Shown one piece after another: positions 11,315-24,362 of a stretch of DNA of 64,000 nucleotides. Under the pieces are notes generated by a model that had not been told where the DNA came from, did not search any database, and saw only the letters and a list, made by a program, of their open reading frames with translations. Source of the stretch: Oidiodendron maius Zn (lineage: Eukaryota > Ascomycota > Leotiomycetes > Myxotrichaceae). The stretch is taken from assembly GCA_000827325.1 (NCBI GenBank), contig KN832884.1, positions 718,953 to 782,952 on the forward strand, written 5' to 3'. The position numbers and the translations under genes were made by a program. Every line of letters begins with the position of its first letter. Position 1 is the first letter of the stretch.

Positions 11315-13917
11315 ATGACTTTCGATGTAGAGAATGTCTTGTCTCAACTCAAACAAAATGAGAAGATCGCACTCCTATCAGGTTCGACTTGGATCTGGAT
11401 CTTTCGAGAGCCTACACTGATAAGAACCAGGTATTGATTTCTGGCACACTAAACCCATTCCGGAACATAATGTGCCTTCAATACGCATGACTGACGGTCC
11501 TAATGGCATACGCGGAACAAAATTCTTCACTGGAGTGCCTGCTGCATGCTTGCCGTGTGGAACAGCATTGGCTGCCACTTGGGATAAATCTCTATTGACC
11601 AAAACCGGCAAACTGCTAGGCGATGAATGTATAGCTAAAGGTGCACACTGCTGGCTCGGGCCTACAATCAATACGCCAAGGTCTCCCTTGGGTGGTCGTG
11701 GCTTCGAATCGTTTTCGGAAGATCCCCACCTTTCGGGCGCCCTTGCTGCCTCTATGATTATCGGTTGTGAGAGCACAGGTGTGACATCTACGGTCAAACA
11801 CTTTGTAGGGAACGACCAAGAACATGAGAGGCGAGCAGTGGACTGCCTTATTACTCCACGAGCTTTGCGCGAAGTTTATCTTCGACCTTTTCAGATCGTA
11901 GCCCGAGATGCAAAACCTGGCGCCTTGATGACTTCATATAATAAGGTCAACGGCCGGCATGTTGTCGATAGCCCTCATATTCTCCAAGGAATCCTGCGAG
12001 ATGAGTGGAAGTGGGATCCACTTATCGTGAGTGATTGGTACGGCACATATACTACCGTTGATGCCTTGGTGGCAGGCATGGATCTCGAGATGCCAGGAGT
12101 TTCAAGATATCGCGGCAAGTATATTGAATCTGCTATGCAGGCGCGTCTGATCAAACAATCTACGATCGACGCGCGTGTACGCAATGTTCTAAAATTTGTC
12201 CAAAAAGCCTCTCAGCTCAAGGTTTCCGAAGTACAGAAAGGGCGTGACCTACCAGAGGATCGAGCCTTGAACCGTCAGGTTTGTGGAAATAGTATTGTTC
12301 TTCTCAAAAACGACGATTTGATCTTGCCGCTACCTAAAAACATCACAAAGATAGCTCTCATTGGATCTCACGTGCATTCGCCAGCAATATCTGGAGGAGG
12401 CAGCGCTTCTCTCCTGCCTTATTATACGGTATCTCTTTACGATGCAATAGCAGAGATCCTCCCTAAGGCTATAATTACCCACGAGGTTGGAGCATACGCC
12501 CACCAAATGCTCCCCGTTATTGACGGAATGTTGCACAATGCCGTGATAAACTTCTATAATGAACCCATCACAGTGACAGACCGGCAGCTTCTTGGAAAAG
12601 AAGCTGTGGCATCGACATCGTTCCAGCTTATGGACTACAATGAGATTCCGGAGCTCAACAAAGCCTTGTTCTGGGGCGCTTTAATTGGAGAATTTATCCC
12701 CAATGCTACAGGTACATGGGTTTTTGGTCTTTCCGTTTTTGGTACCGCAAATCTGTATCTCGACGACGAGCTCATTATTGACAACACCACAAACCAGACT
12801 CGGGGCACGGCATTCTTTGGAAAAGGGACAACTGAGAAGATAGGCTCGAAGGAGTTAGTGAGCGGAAATACGTATAAACTACGACTTGAGTTTGGGTCCG
12901 CTAACACCACGACGATGGAAACCATCGGCATGGTGAATTTTGGTGGCGGTGCCGCCCATCTCGGTGCCTGTCTGAGAATGAGTGCCGAAGATATGATCGC
13001 ACAAGCCGTTCGAGCAGCGGCAGAAGTGGATTATACGGTAATTTGCACCGGATTAAGTGGCGAGTGGGAGTCTGAAGGATTTGATCGTCCTCACATGGAT
13101 CTCCCTCCCGGAGTTGATGAAATGATTACTCAAGTCCTCAAAGCCGCGCCAAATGCGGTGGTAGTTAACCAATCCGGGACGCCAGTCACGATGCCGTGGG
13201 CTGATCAGGCAAAATGTATCGTTCAAGCGTGGTACGGAGGTAATGAGGCCGGCCATGGAATATCTGATGTGCTCTTTGGCCACGTCAATCCTTGTGCGAA
13301 ACTTCCTCTCTCTTGGCCTATCAATGTCAAACACAACCCGGCGTACCTAAACTATGCCAGCGTTGGTGGCCGTGTTTTGTACGGGGAGGATATATACGTC
13401 GGTTACAAGTTCTATGAAAAGACAGAAAGAGAAGTCTTGTTTCCATTTGGGTAAGAACACTTGTCTCGACTTACATGTGCTCATAACTAATGGTATCTAT
13501 CACTATTCTAGACATGGGCTTTCCTATACTATCTTTGAGCTATCAGACTCAATGATCACTATGACGTCAAATGTGTTCCAATCAGATAATCCCAGCGTAG
13601 CTATAGTTAAGGTAAAAAATACTGGGCACATCGCTGGTGCGGAAATTTTGCAGTTGTATATATCCGCCCCGAATTCCTCCACACCTCGACCAATTAAAGA
13701 GTTGCATGGATTTGAAAAGGTCTTTCTGCAACCAGGCGAAGAAAGAGAAGTGCACATTCCGGTAGACAGATATGCCACTAGTTTCTGGGACGAGATTGAG
13801 AGTATGTGGAAGAGCGAGGAGGGCATTTATGAGGTTTTAGTAGGAACGTCAAGCCAGAAGATCTTAGGCAAGGGAGAATTAATCGTCCCTCAAACACGAT
13901 ACTGGTTAGGATTGTAG
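11315..13917 (+). CDS. GH3 beta-glucosidase with PA14 domain (intracellular)
   Basis: Hydrolyses terminal beta-D-glucosyl residues, e.g. cellobiose to glucose. Exons 11315-11381, 11431-13450 and 13512-13917 sum to 2493 nt, 830 residues. Domain order: GH3 N-terminal barrel (RMTDGPNGIRG near residue 45; KHFVGNDQE; nucleophile Asp of VSDW, codon 12033-12035), GH3 C-terminal sandwich, a PA14 insertion (about residues 390-560, around FLP/ATGTWVFGLSVFGTANLYLDD at 12700-12770), then the Fn3-like domain after PFGHGLSYT. No signal peptide precedes the catalytic domain, so it should act inside the cell, matching the divergent sugar transporter. The PA14-containing GH3 group of ~830-860 residues is a well-known fungal type. 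All catalytic-domain landmarks are intact. Confidence 0.95.
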
Positions 13918-14177
13918 ACGTGATAGATGATACAAGGCTCATCGTAAGATTTAAAATTGTCGGAAAGCATCTAGAGATAATTAGATACAGCAACGACATA
14001 AATTGCAAGGGTTATGGTTTTGCTATATTAAGACACTTACTTACTTTCTTTATCTCTGGAGAGACAAAGTTGATGTTACTATATCATAGGACCACGATGG
14101 ATGGGTCAATTATGAGAAATGCTCACGTACGGGAATAGCAATACGAAATAGTGCGTAATACATATACGGCACAAGTA

Positions 14178-16351
14178 CTATTTTGCCAGCCAATTTAATA
14201 ACATGCTCAACTCCCCAATACCAGCTCCCTGATCACTCCATGTCTCTAACCGATGCTGGACCATACTCACGCTCTCCCGCCATGTCGGCGGCACGACGAT
14301 GTGCACTGCAGACTCTACACCACCATTCTTTCCGCGAGCAGCCGCAATCAGACACAAAGCATGGTTAAATCGTACCCGACAGGCGCCCCAAGAGCCAGGG
14401 TGACGGAAGAATGGATTCTCTGTCTGAATCCGATAGATACTCAGCCGTAAACCGGCGGACGCGTGGGCGCCGAATGCTTCGGCTTGGGATGGCGTTAAGC
14501 GCTTGCCCCCGTGAAGACACATATACAAATAAGCACGACAAAGCAACTCGCGGACCTCGACGTATCTCTCGCGCACGAGTTTAACGAGTTCGGGCTCGTT
14601 GGGTGGTGGCCTAGAGTCTGGCGGGACACGGAATCGCAGAGCGGGCGGCAGGCAGTCCAACCACTGCTGGAGTTGATTTTCTAACTTCTGAAGGATATCA
14701 GCTAGCTCATTTGCAGTTGAAGCGTCGATAGTTGGCGACAGCAAGGTGGCGGCATTGCGGATGCGGTTGAGTAAGCGCCGCAAAGATATCTCAGCGAGAT
14801 AGAAGTAATAAGACGATGCAGTGGATTGGATAGTGGATGTTTCCTGATTTGTTTCCACTTTGCTTTGTTCCATAGCTTCAATCATTGGGAACGTGGGGAG
14901 CGAGAAGGGGAATGACGATTCTTGTAATGTGCATGGTGGGAGACCGGCCAGTTCGTGGCGCACCTCGCTGGAACGATTTGATTAGCGTCGAAACAGATTA
15001 ACTCGAGCAGGAAGAGTGTACTACCATTCCGACTTTAGGCACGTCCAGTAAAGTCGCTGTTCAAGACCTATGTAGTTTTGGCAAATATCAGCAAGGTTCT
15101 TGGCTAATAGTGACATATGTGTGTGATATACTCTCTTCTTGTTTCGACCGTTGCGTTTTGCCATCTGCATGCTTAAGATTGTACGCCTCCCATAGCATAG
15201 ATGAGGTACGAAACATCTTCCATCCCGGGATAGGTTCAATATTGTACTGGTACCACATTCTCATTTCTCACTTCAGCTGAGATTAAAGAAAGTTAAGGGG
15301 GTTAGTGATACGTACCCAAAGAGGCAGAAACAAACCACTCCGAGCAATGAATCATCCAAATACGCCATGGACATCCGCTTCCGTGCCATATCAATGTACA
15401 TTAGAGACTCCTTCATGCGATGCTCTGGCACGGCCATTGTTAGATACTGCTGCGAGTCAGAGTTTCCACTTTCATTTGATCCTATGGTCCGTCTTTCATC
15501 ATCAGGGTAATTGCCCCAGATGGCAGCTAATGCAAGTACAAGGAGCACCAGGCAGGATGACGTGGACCAGCCGAAGCCATTATCTAGAACGTAAGAGATG
15601 TGGGCATCAAGCTGGTCGGCGTCGACTATCGGATTCTTGATCTGAATTTTGGTCATGTAGATATCTCGCAATTCAAACATGCGTGCAGGCGAGGGGTTTA
15701 AGCCCTCTTTTATTTTATGCAATTTCAATCAGCGGACTTGAATTTCTACTAAAGATTTCTTAACTGTTTGCAAAGCAATTGCACATACCAATGTCATGTA
15801 GGTTGGGCTTTTCCGCATACGCCGACGCGGGAAATGTGCTGAATGGCTTCTCGCGTGGAAACACCGACCAGTTTAGGATCATATCGGAGCCTGTGATCGG
15901 TGTCCATGGAGTATCCTTTCGCGAAATCGCCTCCGAGTCATCTCCTTCCGTCACTGAAAGATGGGATGATTGAAAGGAGTTTTGCTGGATTCCATTCTTT
16001 GTAATTTGCGCGAGATCAGACAGCAGGCGCCCTTGATTCTCGACCGCTGTCAAGATTTTCGCGCCCCAGGTCTCAAATCTGGGAGTCCATGATCAGGGAC
16101 CTGACTTGCGTTGGGCAGCGAAAATTTCTTCTTACTCACATGGAGAAAGGGTCCTCCTCTGGATAGACACAGGTAAGACTACGGTCACTGCATTTCGCGC
16201 ATGCAGGACGTGCAGAGTCGCACCGGGTCTTGCTCAGCCGACACCCATCGCAGGCAGCCAGAGTCCGCGTACGCGTAGACGCCTCCTTTGGGCGCTTCCT
16301 CTTCTTGCTGTTTGCATCTATGGGAATCGTGCGTGAATTGCTGTCTGTCAT
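14178..16351 (-). CDS. Zn2Cys6 transcription factor
   Basis: Nuclear binuclear-cluster regulator, multi-exon on the minus strand. The first exon (16351-16140) encodes a basic stretch and the cluster CDGCRLSKTRC...C..C......C with spacing CX2CX6CX6CX2CX6C. The following exon (from about 16066) continues FETWGAKIL. Later exons cover a fungal-specific regulatory middle region (about 15728-15300 and 15239-15021), and the final exon runs from 14963 to the stop at 14178. Exact internal exon ends were not all resolved. It lies convergent to the GH3 gene and completes a transporter/glucosidase/regulator trio, so it is a good candidate for the local activator. Inferred only from position and the CGG-type palindrome in the divergent promoter. 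Confidence 0.88.
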
Positions 16352-17973
16352 CTCCGTACCTTTGTTCTAGAGAATGACCAAATATCTCTGGTTTGAAATC
16401 CTGGGCACACGCTAGCCGAAGGATGTGGTGATGCTTTACCCCGCCATCTTTAGACCGGCCATTTCAGCAAGTGGACATGGGGCTCTCTGATAAGGACGAT
16501 CAATTGAAGACAGCTTGATTTTGAGGATTGTAGTTAATTTATTACGCCAAGCTTTCCGAGGCTATGGCTGAATATACAAGCTCACGTGAACACTAATTGT
16601 CAAGACCAGTCGGCTTGCTCGCCAGGGATGGCGCCCTGATCGTGCGCCTTGATTGTACTGTACTGGTGGATCTTCCTGCGGCTTAACGCGATTTTGTGCA
16701 CCGCATGAGACCGCGTTTTCAACAAACTCAGGTCAGAAATGAGAGCGGATGACTACAAACTTATTATAACGCAAGGTCCCGTCAGAGCTACTAGCCGCAA
16801 TGTGGAAAATGGACTGGATGTATCGACTCGGGTACACATCGGAAGGAAATCTTTCTCAATAACTATATGCGCTTTGTAGAGCGTCAGCAATCCGTCTGCT
16901 CGAGCTTCAACCGGGGCAGAGCACGAGCCCCATTCAATGCGAGCTCGTCCAAACTTCTCTCCAGGATTCTGTGAGGTAAGAGGCATTATCGTACTGTTGG
17001 GGCAACGTCTGACAGACCAAAGACGCTTCCTGTAGTGGGAGGCGTGTCTCTGTAACGAACAACCTTCTGGTGCTTCATGCCGCCCTTGTCAACCTCCGAT
17101 ATCCAGATGGGAAGCGCATGTTGTGGGTGGATGCGATGTGCTCATAAGTCGATTGATACTGAATAAAACATCTCGGAAACTTGAGGTTTTGACCTCTGTC
17201 TTCCGAGGGGGTTCGTTTTGCGCTAATCGGATTAGCTATCTTCTGCCTTCGCGTGCTTTACCTATTCTTTATTGATCAGGCCTTAAGCACGCATTACACA
17301 TCTCTTAGGATCTAGGATATCCTTTAGGATCCAGGATTCAGAGGATTCATGTGAGTCAATAAGAGGTCGAATAGGTCTATATAAAGGAGCCTTTACTCCA
17401 GCATATCTATACTCATTAGTTGTCTCTGCATCACTCAATAGTCAATATAACTGAGTTTCACCTTGATATCCGACTACAACCTGCGCATTAACCTGACTTC
17501 AGCACAAGATTTTATCGAACGTTACCAATTCAACGTCATCTATATAAGTATATGACCTCAACTTACTAAACGTTTATTCAACTTCGCTACTATAAGGGCC
17601 GTTGGAAGTTACGATTAATACCAGATACAAGCCGTTCATTGGCATCGTCGGGATTCCTAGCCAAAATTGGCGCTGCTGATAGCTATCATGATGATACTAT
17701 TTGTTCTTACGTACAGCTTAGATAGGACACCTTATAGCTTTTACTCTCTGGTTCATAGAGGGTCGGAATTACCGAATAAACGTGATATTATTGAAATACT
17801 CTACGTGGAGACCTCTGCATCCGCCGCGTGCCATCTGTCATCCTTGCACTACAAGCACCCAATAGCAATTTGCTCTGATATTACACGTTCAGGAAGTTTT
17901 ACCGAGTCCTCCTCTCACTACTCTACCTACCGACGTGAAGCCCATAACAGGGTCGAAGCTCCTTGTTCGGCAT
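16352..17973. other. Intergenic, possible LTR-like remnant
   Basis: About 1.6 kb without a supportable gene. The stretch 17260-17640 has features reminiscent of a fungal LTR: repeated AGGAT(C/A)T words at 17308-17340, a TATA-like CTATATAAAGGAGCC near 17379, and a sharp change in composition. I found no matching second LTR, no TG...CA ends I would defend, and no gag/pol frame. The frame at 17667-18026 (+) overlaps the antisense GTPase exon and shows no domain. Confidence 0.3.
17172..17207. repeat. Nested inverted repeat (hairpin)
   Basis: CTCGGAA (17172-17178) pairs with TTCCGAG (17201-17207), and inside it GAGGT (17183-17187) pairs with ACCTC (17192-17196). The loop is TTTG and a symmetrical 4-nt internal bulge lies on each side. 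All twelve pairs are Watson-Crick. It lies in gene-free DNA; function unknown. Confidence 0.7.
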
Positions 17974-20900
17974 TCAGGTGTCAACCGCAGCCTGAATTTG
18001 TCGAATTTTCTCCCGCGCCGTTTTAATCTTCGCTCCCACATGGCCTCGAAAGTCTGGGTCTTGCTGGCTCTCTGACACAACATTTTCGCTCTTTATAATG
18101 TCTAGCGTCCTCTGGACGATGTCAAGATGTGTCTCAATTGCAGCTTCTATGCTGCTTTGAAGATTATTAGCCAGATGTATGAACCTTTCCCTAAACTTCT
18201 CCATCAGGTCTTCAAAGAGGCTCTCTTTCTTGAGTTTGTCATTGATGATGCGTTTTCGTCGGCCATCACTACCTACACCTGTTGTACCGTTAGTAATATA
18301 AATATCTGTTCTGAATAAATGGTCTCACTCACCACTCTCTAAATTACAAGTGTAGTAGGAATTCTCCATGGCTCGTCCAATAAAAGAGGTACGGATACCG
18401 GAGAGCGCGTCTGTTCTCAGTGCGCTGATGAATGTCAGCCAGTGGAATTTCTTTTGGCGAATGAAACCCACGAAAGGTTGTCTTCGAAAGTTTTGCAGAC
18501 TTCCTCGACATCCCAAAGAAGAAGGTGTTGCCGCGACGTCAATACTTGGCTGAGAATAGCAGTCAAATCCGGGAAATCTTGCAACTCGGTATCTAAGCTA
18601 AGGTAAACAACTGAGTGCGAGGGGAGTCATTTCCATCCTGCTGCTTAAACAATACCCTATAGCATAGGAGAGCTCTTGTGACGCACCTAAATATTGAATT
18701 GCCAAATCCATCAGATCCTCAATCGATCTTGTGATGCTTCTATGCCGGTTGTGGAGTGTTGTGCGCAATCTCTGCCATGGGGAAGTTAGATCTCTGATCA
18801 TTCCTTCTATTGCCTTTTCGTTCCAGTTGAGGCGCCCGACCATCGCGGTGGCATGATGGCCGTAGTGACGACAAAAAGCGGCATAAGTTACTGCAGTACG
18901 GTTAGCTTCCACTAGCACAGAGTAGGGTGAATATTAGACGATTACAATGATGAAACTACACGGGATCGGTTAGTGGTTAGAATATCTAGAATTGACAGAG
19001 ATGATTATCTTACCGTAGACCACTCCAAGCCTGCCTCTATCGCTCCTTTACTCCAGTCATGGATATGTTGTCCTTCAAAGAATTAGGTGGCTAAGATATG
19101 CAACGGGCAAACCAGGAGTACAAACTTTTATATAATTGCGTGTGGAATTCCTCCATCATTGATCTTGCAATGCTATTAACTTGAGAAAAATTTCCATTCA
19201 GGTCCTAGGTACTCAATCAGCATACTCCCTATAAATCACTTAGATCCGGGCATGTTTACCCTCCTTAGTCTAGCCTCGAGCGCATCAAGAGTCTCACGAA
19301 CAGTCTCCTTTCGCTCTGTGTTCACTCTTTCTGCACCAGATTGGACCCACAGCGCAATTTCACTAAGGATGTCCGGAATATCGTCTCGGATATACTTCAT
19401 AGCAATGCGAAGTTGACCATCTTCCAATAAAGAGACACAGTGCCTTCGGAGTTCGATGATCCCACTCAACTCAAGGAGAGGAGAGGCAGTGCCCTTCGAT
19501 TGATCTCGATGCTCCCAGTAGTCCGTATTGCTGACACAAAACACTTCCAGCCTACCATCAGGGACTCTGCTCCCGTAGAGACCGTGGAGCTCTACCCTAA
19601 CGCTAGTGTTACGGGTGTTGACAAGGTACTCTTTTAGTCTAGAATATGTGCTTTAGTACCCGGGTTCCAAGTCATCCTTTCAAGAGATCCATGTACTTAC
19701 TTGTATTGATGATCAGCTATCAACTTCCTATTAATGGGTCAATAATGTCTATAACTATGTCAATATAGATATCTCAGCACTTACATGGCTTTTCTAGATC
19801 TTCGATAAAGGTCTTGGACTTGCTTGGGATCATCTCCACCTTCTGATAAGACATCATCATCATATTCTGCTAACTGTGTCTCAACTTCATTGAAGTCTTC
19901 TTGACTCTTAGTTACCACGTCAATTAGATGTTGAATATCTTTCGCTCTTTGGCCTTTCCAGTCATTCTTGGCTTCTTCAGCTCGAATATCCTAAAAGTTT
20001 ATTAGCAGGCGGGTCATCTGTTGGAAACCAGAGGTCATCAGCTCACATCGGACTTCGTACAAATGATAGCTACATTTGACAACATTGCTTGTCTAGCAAG
20101 CTCAAACACGTTCATGAGTCCGGCATCTGTAGTCGCTCGGCCAATGCAGCAGACAGCAAATATCTTATCGCACTGAAGCAGGTAACGCTCGGTAATGTTT
20201 TGTCGGGCTGAGTTCAAATCACGAAGTCCTAGATAAGAATGTGTCAGAACGGAGTCTCGTCTTTCATGAATAAGCGATAGATGGACCTACCAGGAAGATC
20301 GACAAGCACGAGACCTTTGCTTAGGGCAGGTACCTTCAAGAATACCCTGCATATGTTAGCCGTCGGAATATGAAGATGTTATCAATAAGATCAGGGAACA
20401 CGAACTTAATCTTTCGGACATAGGGCCAGATTGCTGGCTCCTGGGATGAAGCCTGATCCAAAGTGAACCTCATCAAGAGAGCAGAGCAATCTGCTAGAGT
20501 GGATCTGACTTCCCTTCTGTCAATCGCTGAAAGGCCTATATCCTGCGTCCAGGATCGCAGAGTCACTAGCACGGAATCTTCTGGCTGGTCGATGAGGAAC
20601 TGCTCGCCGTCAAGCCGACCTCTGAACATAGCCCGGAAAGTATCTTGCGCTATTTTCGCTCGTTCTTCAAAGTATTTCTTTTGGTCCTGAGACATTTCCG
20701 CGCCGTGGAAATGATAGTGGCGATAAGCCTGGAGTAATTGGGTTATTTGCTCCATGACCTCATCCACACTGAACAATTCTATCTCAATGACAAAATTGTC
20801 CCTATTATTGTAGTGATATTCTGTGATAATACAGGTACACGCAGCTCCGCTGTTGCTCTGGACGGGTCGAAGTTTCAGGGCTTAGCCAGACAAGACGTTA

Positions 20901-23021
20901 CAGGTGGAGGAGCTTACCGTTCGGACGAGGCTTTTCACATCAAGAATGGAGCTGATTATACTACTTTTGCCTACAGCAGACCCATCAGCTGCGTCCAACT
21001 CATTACTCTCTGGTCATAAGACAACTTACCAACTCCGGAATCGCCAACAAATCCAATCTTTCGGATTACGGAACATTGAAAACGGCTCAAGACCTTCGCT
21101 TCTTTGTGTAGCCGTTCTACCGTCGGGTCGGGCTCGTGCCGGAGAGAGCTAACGGTTAACAATTCCGTCACGTCAGCCATGATTTGTCTCGCCTCAGCGA
21201 AACCCTGCTGAAAACTCGGCTGGTGGAAACGTTCCACGGGAGGCATCTCATCCCCCGCATCCTCATCAGTAATCAAATTTGAACTGGAACCTTCTGCAAG
21301 CTTCGTCTTACCCGAATCTCTATCAATACCGCCAGTGGCCCAGGGAAGACACCTCAGGGCAAATGCATGAAGATGCTCAGCAATGTGGTCGACATTTGAC
21401 ACAGAGATGTCGGTCGTATAAGCGCAGAGGGGACAGCAAAGTACCTCAAGCATTCTCCTTTGGCTCACTTCGCTGAGTGATGAAAGTTGGGAAGAGAGCA
21501 AAGCGGTGCGGTGCATCTTATACATATGAGTTTCCCACTGTTCAAAAGATTCGAAAATGTATGGCTGGTAATGTTTCGAGGAGCAATAGTCGCATACCCA
21601 GCGGATGACGCTGTGCTGACCGTGCATGTGATTGAGGAGCTCATCAGACGTCAAGTACATTATGTCGGGGGTTTTACAGCCCTCGTAGATGCAGCTATAT
21701 GGAAGTATATCCTGAGCAACGTGTCCTCTGAGAAATGTCAAATCAGTTCAAACGTCTGCCTAGGAATGCGTGATATATTAGATGACTTACCTCCATCTGG
21801 ATGAGTTACTCGAGTACTCCACTGGAAGTAAATCGGCGCAGTACGGGCACCGCAGGATTCCTCCCAAGATGGGAGTAGGACAGCTTGGATAATCCTGCGT
21901 AGCACCAATCCGTGTTATCCGCGTCACAACAGAGGGCGTTTTCTGATTAGAAACAGCAGCTTGCAAGTTGAACTGGGAGCCAATCTCAGTGGCGCTTTCG
22001 ATAGTAGATGGGGCATTAATGCTCGGTGCTTGTAGTGGTGCTATAAGTTCATCAGAAACGGTCTGCGTTGGCTTCAGGGCGATGCGTATTGCGGGCTTAA
22101 CCTCCGACAAAGGGAGTTTAGCCATCTCTAGTAGCCCTTGCTGCTGGATTTGCTCAGCATCCTGCGTTTCAATTGGGCCCATACTTCGTGTGGCCAAAAT
22201 TATTCTGTTTCTTCTGACGACATTTGCATGGATCAATCGCTTTTGGACTACGCTGAGCAATTCTAGGCCAAAACCTTGAGATATAGTTGAATATTCAGCG
22301 GCCGACTTCTCAGCGTTGAGATGAACCGTGCGCATCAGAACTACAAAGGTGAGGTGCTTTTTGAAATCTTCGAAATCTTGCTCTTTGAGCAACGCGTCGG
22401 CCTTTCGATACCGATGTTTGGCTCCAGACCGTCGGATCGCTGTGGCCACTCTCGTAAGTTGTTCCAGGATGGTTTTTATGTTGAAGTATGACTCTGAGAG
22501 GGGTCCGCCAGACTCTCCAATGCTAGGCATTGAGTAGGACTCGCTCCCTTCACTCGAGAAATCCGAAAAGATAGAATCCGCATCTTGAACTTCTAGCGAT
22601 GAGCCCAACTCGGCCTCTGGTGAGGAGCTTTCAGACTTAGACTCGGCTAAAGTTCGTAAGCATCATTGTACAACTGAGGAGTACGATCCGTACCAGTCTG
22701 TAGATAATTCTCTAGCGATTCTGCTAAACCATCCAGAAGGTCGCAAATTATTTCTCGCAGCTCAGGCATATCCCGCACTCGATGGTCTAGGGATGACCTG
22801 CCAACATGTGTGGCCTTGAGACCAGCGTCCCAAAGATTGTACTCTCCTTGCCGGTTTTCTAACCAATCGAGTCTGCTGGAGACTGAGATGGATAAGCACC
22901 TCATAAATAGCTCATGACACGCCTCGGCTCTGTCACAGATGTCGCCTGAGAGCGCCATTATTTGCCCGCACTTCGTGTAGTGACGGCGACGAAGAGGAAT
23001 CAGCAATTCTGCAGATAGCAC
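17974..23021 (-). CDS. C2H2 plus dynamin-like GTPase (SLIP-GC type)
   Basis: Large GTPase, many exons on the minus strand. The N-terminal region (22.6-23.0 kb) has the fungal ENRQGEYNLWDAG motif found at the front of many NLR- and C2H2-type proteins. A 49-nt intron ending in TTTAG at about 22649 joins it to a Ser-rich linker. Next come C2H2-like fingers (CPYC..L, then CIYEGC...HSVIRWVC at 21.7-21.5 kb). The G domain follows: G1 GDSGVGKSS split by an intron near 21030, G3 DLPG near 20295, G4 TKSD near 20050. The C-terminal helical part includes CVSNTDYW (19.5 kb) and the conserved MVGRLNWNE-type segment (18.8 kb); stop at 17974. The first coding exon is unresolved: the frame is open to about 23029, after a good acceptor CTATCTGCAG, and the ATG must lie upstream, below 23.2 kb. 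Similar fungal proteins are annotated as nuclear GTPase SLIP-GC-like. Head to head with the gasdermin-like gene. Confidence 0.8.
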
Positions 23022-23399
23022 ATTGAATGAGGCATGAAGCCAACCGGGTGTCGCTTGGCGAACTCAACCTCCGCGGCAACCCTATCTGGGTGGGATTTGT
23101 GGGTAAGGAACTTATGCGCATTTGTGGCCTAAAGCACGCACATTGTTGATTTTAGCCGCTTAAGTGGGGTGGACGCCATACATATACACAACCAGTATAC
23201 AAACTACAACTTTACAGCGTACGCTATATCATAGAGTTTCGACACACATGACAGCCCCGCCAATTTGATTATGACAATGACCTGACCTGCTGCCTTAGAC
23301 CGTGAACCGCCAAGATTGATAGAAATTAGTTAGCCCCAAACGACTGCCGATCGGAGCTATTTGTTGAACCGGAAGGGGCCGAACGCGAATCTACAAACC
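23022..23399. promoter_or_regulatory. Bidirectional promoter, GTPase/gasdermin-like
   Basis: Less than 400 bp separates the open GTPase frame (minus) from the gasdermin-like ATG at 23400 (plus), and part of it must still contain the GTPase first exon. The two genes therefore share one short control region. No specific factor site could be assigned. Confidence 0.5.
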
Positions 23400-24362
23400 A
23401 TGGCGTCCAAATGCTGGTTTGTACTCCAACAAACCCACTACCCCCCGCCCTTTTTTCCTAAGAATGGCTCTGGCGTTGCAAGCGGGCCATTATGCCTTGG
23501 GCATCTCATCTCTGACCTCAAACATCTCGATAATATCATCAACAGAAGCGGCCCCTTGAGGATCCCGCCAGATATGCCCATATACCCTACCAAAGCTTGG
23601 GATCTCACATGGGATATAAATAGATCCAATGGAGTAGACGTCTCGGAGAATATAGGGGTTCCTATCGCTGCTGCAGCTGGACTGTCAATTAATCTGGATG
23701 CTGGAGTCGCGTTTCAACGAACGATTCGAAACTTCTGGGAGTTCCAGTCGCTTGAGAGCTTTATTTTTCAGCCGACCAGCGCTTACATTGAGGACAGCTT
23801 GGAGGATGAAGAAGTGTCTGTATACTTTAAGAAGCGAGGCTTGCTGAGATCTTCATCTCTTTTTATGATAACTGGGATTATTGTTGCTCGAGGAGCTAAG
23901 ATGACAGTCTCCCGAGTTCATAGACAAGAAATTCATGGCGGTACTGGCGTGTAAGTAAGCCCATCTGATTCAGAAATCGGAGTCAGCTTATCAGAGCGCG
24001 ATGGCTGTGTTGTTCCTTCTACAGACGCTGACATGGACCGCAGACAGTTTCCCACGATTGTCGAAGCGGGAGCGAATATTGGTATATCATCAGAGGGCTG
24101 CATCTCCTCATCAGCTCAGAAGGTAACGGACTTTGTGTGGGCAATCCGGCTAGCCAAGATATCTAAGGGTTTGCTCAATCGAGAATGGTTCCACGAAACA
24201 TTTTCTGAAGGAGCAACCTTTGGCTTAGGTGAAGAAGTGAACCAGGGACAGCAAATTCTTAAGGCTTTGGAGAGTGAAGGACTTCAAGGGTTCGAAAGAG
24301 TTAATGTTGCTATAGATGATGTTATATTCGTGGCCCAGGAAAATTTGGAGTCCACGGATTGA
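23400..24362 (+). CDS. Gasdermin-like protein (HET-Q1/RCD-1 type candidate)
   Basis: Exons 23400-23950 and 24044-24362 join in frame to 289 residues, the size of fungal gasdermin-like proteins; the acceptor CCGCAG at 24038-24043 is the one that keeps the frame. No signal peptide, no transmembrane helix. The N-terminus (WFVLQQTHYPPP), then LGHLISDLKHLDNIINR, DMPIYPTKAWDLTWD and a series of alternating hydrophobic strands ending in GIIVARGA fit what I know of the family, but I assign it from pattern memory, without an alignment. In that family the protein is held inactive by a short C-terminal tail and, after cleavage, inserts in the plasma membrane and kills the cell. The gene lies 870 bp upstream of an S8 protease on the same strand, as in het-q1/het-q2. 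The alternative is an uncharacterised fungal protein of unknown fold. Confidence 0.62.

Noticed and set aside
11378-11797. 139-codon minus frame over the GH3 gene
   Set aside because: Antisense shadow of a catalytic-domain exon.
17667-18026. Plus frame overlapping the GTPase 3' exon
   Set aside because: Domain-free and antisense to a supported C-terminal exon.
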